In this document: piece by piece, positions 32,062 through 34,644 of the stretch
How positions within the stretch are numbered: position 1 is the stretch's first letter
Layout: each line of letters begins with the position of its first letter
Assembly: GCA_036252795.1 (NCBI GenBank)
Contig: DASYHY010000265.1
Location: 1-34,644 of the forward strand
Length of the DNA: 34,644 nucleotides
Source: Aurantimonas sp036252795
Lineage (GTDB): Bacteria; Pseudomonadota; Alphaproteobacteria; Rhizobiales; Rhizobiaceae
Reading direction: 5' to 3'
Translations under genes and position numbers: made by a program
The notes under the pieces: generated by a model
What the model was told of the DNA's origin: nothing
Seen by the model: the letters and a program-made list of their open reading frames with translations, nothing else
Database searches by the model: none

Positions 32062-32504
32062 TGCGTGTTCTCGATCTCGGATTCCAGCCAGCGGATGCGG
32101 CCCACGATGGCGACGAAGAAGGCGGTTGACCAGCCCAGCAGGATGATGCCGTTCGCACTTTCGATGGCGCCGAGCACCCGCCATCCCGGCGCAAGGACCA
32201 CATCGCCATAGCCGACCGTCGTGTAGGACGCGGTCGAGAAGTAGAGGGCCGCTTCAAGAGAGGGCAACGCTCCGACGAACAGATAGAAGCCGGCATAGAG
32301 CCAAATCTCTATGCCATGCAGGACAAAGAGGCCGGTCGCCGCGCCCACGATAGCCAGGCCTTCCCATATCAGCCTCGCATCGGCCGGCCGCCGGCGCCGA
32401 TGCAGGCGCAGCAGCAGCATCAGCGCGGCGATACCCATCAGGTGAACCGCGCACGTGATGGCGACCAGCATGGTGGCCGCGGCAAGTTCAACGAGGAGCT
32501 GCAT
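32058..32504 (-). CDS. Two-helix potassium-channel-like protein
   Basis: A 148-residue membrane protein with the selectivity filter TTVGYGD (95-101) and a pore helix before it. Hydrophobic helices lie at about 1-32, 50-75 and after the filter (IILLGWSTAFFVAIVG). It is of the Ion_trans_2 type, and there is no C-terminal ligand-binding domain. A tetramer should pass potassium. The gene overlaps fixL by 4 bases, which is unusual, so potassium flux or membrane potential and oxygen sensing may be linked (inference). The start is supported by the gene's fit; no strong ribosome site. Confidence 0.88.
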   Translation of the reverse strand: MQLLVELAAATMLVAITCAVHLMGIAALMLLLRLHRRRRPADARLIWEGLAIVGAATGLFVLHGIEIWLYAGFYLFVGALPSLEAALYFSTASYTTVGYGDVVLAPGWRVLGAIESANGIILLGWSTAFFVAIVGRIRWLESEIENTQ

Positions 32505-32572
32505 CGGTGACGGTTGTCACGGGCGACAGCGAGATACTGCCGCCCGCGACGTTCTCGTCCTTCCCTGATCCT

Positions 32573-33382
32573 TTAGCGGTGGTGGACGAGCAGCAGGGGT
32601 ACCCGGCACCGCTTCAGCATGCCCTGCGTCGCGCCACCGAAGATCGTCTCCATCGTGCGAGCGTGGCCATAAGCGCCCATGACGACCAGGTCATAGTGAC
32701 CCATTTCGGCTTCGCACCGGAGCGCGACGTCCACCCGGTCGATGCCGATCGGCTCCCTCTTGATCACGGGTTCGATCCCATGCCGCGAGAGGTAGCGGGC
32801 CGCATCCTCGATCGGCGTGTCCATCGACTTGTCGTCGGCATAGTAGAGCGTGACGCAGCGGGCGAGCGACAGGAGCGGCATGGCCGCAGTCAGCGCCGCC
32901 TCCGCGTCCGGCGAGCCGTCCCAAGCGACGATCGCGCGACCCCGCACATCGAGCTTGCGAGAAGCCGGAGGTACGGCGAGCACGGGTTTGCCGGTGTGCA
33001 CCAGCAGATCGCCGATCACGTCCCGCATGCGCGGGAGAAGCTTGCCGTCCTCGTCCGTGCTGAGCACGATCAGGTCCGTCATTCGCGCCCGAGCTTCGAT
33101 CGTCTGCGACAGAAAGCCGGTCGTCTCTGTCCAGTCGAACGGGACGTCCTCGCGCTCGAGCCGCGCCCGCATCCGGACACCGTGAAGGGTCTCGCTCTCC
33201 TGCTCCTCGGCGAGCAGAAGGCCGCCGACGCCCATCGCCACATAGTCGCCCATCACCTCGGGGATGATCGTCAGGTCGAGACAGGTGAGATGCCCGCCCA
33301 CCGCGCGCGCAACGTCGAGAGCCGACTGGTACCGGGCCTCCTGTCCTTCATCGCCGTGGATCAGCAGCAGGATGTTCTTCAT
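32573..33382 (-). CDS. Universal stress protein (two UspA domains)
   Basis: A 269-residue protein of two Usp domains, about 1-145 and 150-269. The second has the nucleotide-binding motif GAYGHARTMETIFGGAT (about 238-254) and DLVVMG just before it. The first domain lacks that motif. Such proteins are induced under starvation, hypoxia and stress and bind ATP. GAGGAGGG lies 5 bases before ATG, but the site sits in a leader hairpin (33388-33419). It is 68 bp upstream of the channel gene and 72 bp after the FNR-type gene on the same strand; FNR control is likely in this group. Confidence 0.94.
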   Translation of the reverse strand: MKNILLLIHGDEGQEARYQSALDVARAVGGHLTCLDLTIIPEVMGDYVAMGVGGLLLAEEQESETLHGVRMRARLEREDVPFDWTETTGFLSQTIEARARMTDLIVLSTDEDGKLLPRMRDVIGDLLVHTGKPVLAVPPASRKLDVRGRAIVAWDGSPDAEAALTAAMPLLSLARCVTLYYADDKSMDTPIEDAARYLSRHGIEPVIKREPIGIDRVDVALRCEAEMGHYDLVVMGAYGHARTMETIFGGATQGMLKRCRVPLLLVHHR

Positions 33383-33387
33383 GGGTT

Positions 33388-33419
33388 CCCTCCTCTAGCC
33401 TGGATCGATGCTAGGAGGG
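33388..33419 (-). promoter_or_regulatory. Leader hairpin covering the usp ribosome site
   Basis: In the usp transcript CCCTCCTAGC (33419-33410) can pair with GCTAGaGGAGGG (33399-33388) through a 10-base loop; the 3' arm contains the ribosome site and ends 5 bases before ATG. Pairing would block translation until opened by heat, a protein or ribosome passage. Confidence 0.45.
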
Positions 33420-33454
33420 CGACCGCGGCGCCAATATCCGCAATGTTCCGGATG

Positions 33455-34150
33455 TCAGGCCGCGCGCTGGCGAAGGCACGCCTCGTCCTCGACGCGGAAA
33501 TGCTTCACCGACAAGGTGATCAGGCCTCTGGCCTTGAGCTTGCTCAGCTCGCGGCTGACTGTCTCGAGCGAGAGCCCCAGAAGGTCGCCCATCTGCTGTC
33601 GGGTGAGGGGAAACGCGACGTTGTCCTCTGGCGATCGTTCCGCAAACTCGACTAGCAGGCTGGCAACCCGCTCACCGGCCGACTTGCGGCCGAGCAACAG
33701 CATCCATCGACGCGCCCTGTCGAGCTCGTCCAGGGCGCGCAGCAGCAGTGCATGCTCGACCTCCGGGTGGGTTGCGGCGAACTGCTCGAAGGCCGGTCGC
33801 CCCAAAACGCAAAGCCGGGTCTGTCCGAGCGCTGTGACGGAATAGCTGCTCCGTGTACCGAACGGCCTGCCGACCACGTCCCCCATGCCGGCAAGTCCCA
33901 GAATCTGCTCGCGTCCATCGGCGAGCGACGCGGTCAGCTTAAGGACTCCGGACACGACGAAGCCGACGAGCAGCGTGTCGTCATCCTCCCAGACCAGCGT
34001 CTCGCCGCGCGCGAGCGTGATCGGGCGGGCGAGCCGGTCGAACTCGCGTGCCGCCTCCGGCGAGAAGTTGCTGCAGAGCGAACGGCTGCGGGCAGCGCAG
34101 CCCATGCAACGCGATGAGAGTGTCGACTGAGCGGCGGCCAATTGCATCAT
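33455..34150 (-). CDS. FNR/FixK-type oxygen-responsive transcription regulator
   Basis: A 231-residue Crp/Fnr-family regulator. Cys 15, 18 and 26 (SSRCMGCAARSRSLC) plus Cys 114 (TRLCVLG) could ligate a 4Fe-4S cluster, so this is an oxygen-sensing FNR type. A cyclic-nucleotide-like fold follows at 35-125, then a dimer helix. The DNA-binding helix LSLETVSRELSKLK carries E196, S199 and R200, which read TTGAT/ATCAA half-sites. The start is one of two adjacent ATGs after AAGGG; the longer upstream reading is rejected. It lies divergent from the OmpW-like gene and upstream of the stress and FixLJ genes, fitting an oxygen regulon. Confidence 0.92.
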   Translation of the reverse strand: MMQLAAAQSTLSSRCMGCAARSRSLCSNFSPEAAREFDRLARPITLARGETLVWEDDDTLLVGFVVSGVLKLTASLADGREQILGLAGMGDVVGRPFGTRSSYSVTALGQTRLCVLGRPAFEQFAATHPEVEHALLLRALDELDRARRWMLLLGRKSAGERVASLLVEFAERSPEDNVAFPLTRQQMGDLLGLSLETVSRELSKLKARGLITLSVKHFRVEDEACLRQRAA

Positions 34151-34221
34151 ACTTCCCTTCCCCACCGCCGATAAGGAGCTGCCGCGCCCTCGGGCATAAG
34201 GGATTGTACGAAGGTCCCGGG

Positions 34222-34235
34222 TTGTCGCAGGTCAA
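34222..34235. promoter_or_regulatory. Possible FNR box between fnr-type gene and ompW
   Basis: TTGTCGCAGGTCAA matches TTGAY-N4-RTCAA with one mismatch. It is centred about 61 bp before the OmpW ATG. The FNR-type gene nearby would be the source of regulator. Confidence 0.35.
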
Positions 34236-34289
34236 ATCGAGACCGGGAGATCAGGGACTAGCCGCGGAGCTCACTTCGAGGAGTCTCCC

Positions 34290-34644
34290 ATGCGCGCCTA
34301 CCTGACCGCCGCCCTGTTCACCGCGGCATTGCTCACTCCCGGCATGGCCGCGGCGCAGACCGCCGCCGGCGACTGGCTGGTGCGCGTCCGCGGCATCGTG
34401 GTGTCGCCGACGGAGAGTTCCGGTGAGGTTTCCGGCCTTCCGGGCAGCCGGGTGGGCGTGACCGACAGCGTGATGCCCGAGGTTGATTTCACCTACATGG
34501 CGACCGACCACATCGGCGCGGAGCTGATCGTCGCCACGACGAAGCACAAGGCGACGGGGCGAGGCTCAATCGCCGCCATCGATACGGTTGCGAGTACGTG
34601 GGTGCTGCCGCCGACGCTGACCCTGCAATACCATCTCGCGCCCA
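34290..34644 (+). CDS. OmpW-family outer-membrane protein, 5' part (runs off window)
   Basis: The open frame starts MRAYLTAALFTAALLTPGMA (signal peptide, AAAQ cut site), then GDWLVRVRGIVVSP, MPEVDFTYMATDHIGAELIV and LPPTLTLQYHLAP at the edge, typical of OmpW. About 118 residues are visible of roughly 200. OmpW forms a small 8-stranded barrel for hydrophobic compounds and is often oxygen- or redox-regulated through FNR. GAGGAG lies 7 bases before ATG. The end lies outside the window, so completeness is unknown. Confidence 0.87.
   Translation, partial: MRAYLTAALFTAALLTPGMAAAQTAAGDWLVRVRGIVVSPTESSGEVSGLPGSRVGVTDSVMPEVDFTYMATDHIGAELIVATTKHKATGRGSIAAIDTVASTWVLPPTLTLQYHLAP

Noticed and set aside
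31166..32296. 376-codon minus-strand frame over fixL
   Set aside because: Out-of-frame shadow of fixL with Arg-rich composition.
33436..33453. ATCCG / CGGAT inverted repeat after the FNR-type gene
   Set aside because: Only 5-bp arms and no T run; not enough to call a terminator or operator.
32507..33655. Long plus-strand frame over the universal stress and FNR genes
   Set aside because: Antisense shadow; the minus-strand proteins carry clear motifs.

Overview
The window reads as chromosomal or large-replicon DNA of an alphaproteobacterium, most likely a sphingomonad. The reasons are high GC with GC-rich third codon positions, many TonB-dependent receptors (three intact, one broken), an HWE-type kinase relative, FixLJ and FNR regulators, small DUF4142 and Rap1a secreted proteins, and GTG/TTG starts with GGAG-type ribosome sites. 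No rRNA, tRNA or CRISPR was seen. Much of it is accessory DNA concerned with metals and oxidative stress.

Left edge (1-1500): the end of a Tn3-family transposon (transposase C-terminus and a 38-bp terminal repeat) next to a decayed DUF3800 gene. 1752-5734 (minus strand): a DUF4142 protein, then a co-directional block of a PepSY protein, a TonB-dependent receptor, a four-cysteine Rap1a-like secreted protein and an exported low-molecular-weight phosphatase-like protein.

6249-18005 looks like a chromate-resistance region interrupted by an iron-uptake pair. It holds a Cj0069-type ATP-grasp-like protein and a lipoprotein, a superoxide dismutase like ChrC divergent from chrA, a TonB siderophore receptor with a PepSY-TM protein (10592-13713), a DUF1259 protein (LppY/LpqO type, like ChrL), a second Rap1a-like protein, a solitary cytochrome b, a small membrane protein and chrB. 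An OmpR-type two-component pair (18115-20161) then converges on a large TonB receptor (20166-22616). Its upstream region carries a direct repeat that could be the regulator's site. A broken TonB receptor follows, fused by overlapping stop and start codons to an intact PepSY-TM gene (22780-24875).

25067-27086 is the most unusual part: HU protein, trypsin-like protease, a 56-residue basic protein and a TIR-like/deoxyribosyltransferase-like protein, tightly packed on one strand. I do not recognise it as a named system; a defence or conflict role is inference. A degenerate HWE kinase and a 62-residue protein follow.

28548-34644 is an oxygen-response block, mostly minus strand: an FNR-type regulator with iron-sulfur cysteines, a universal stress protein with a leader hairpin covering its ribosome site, a potassium-channel-like protein, heme-sensor FixL, FixJ, a lone receiver protein and an L,D-transpeptidase. 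A divergent OmpW-type porin runs off the right edge.
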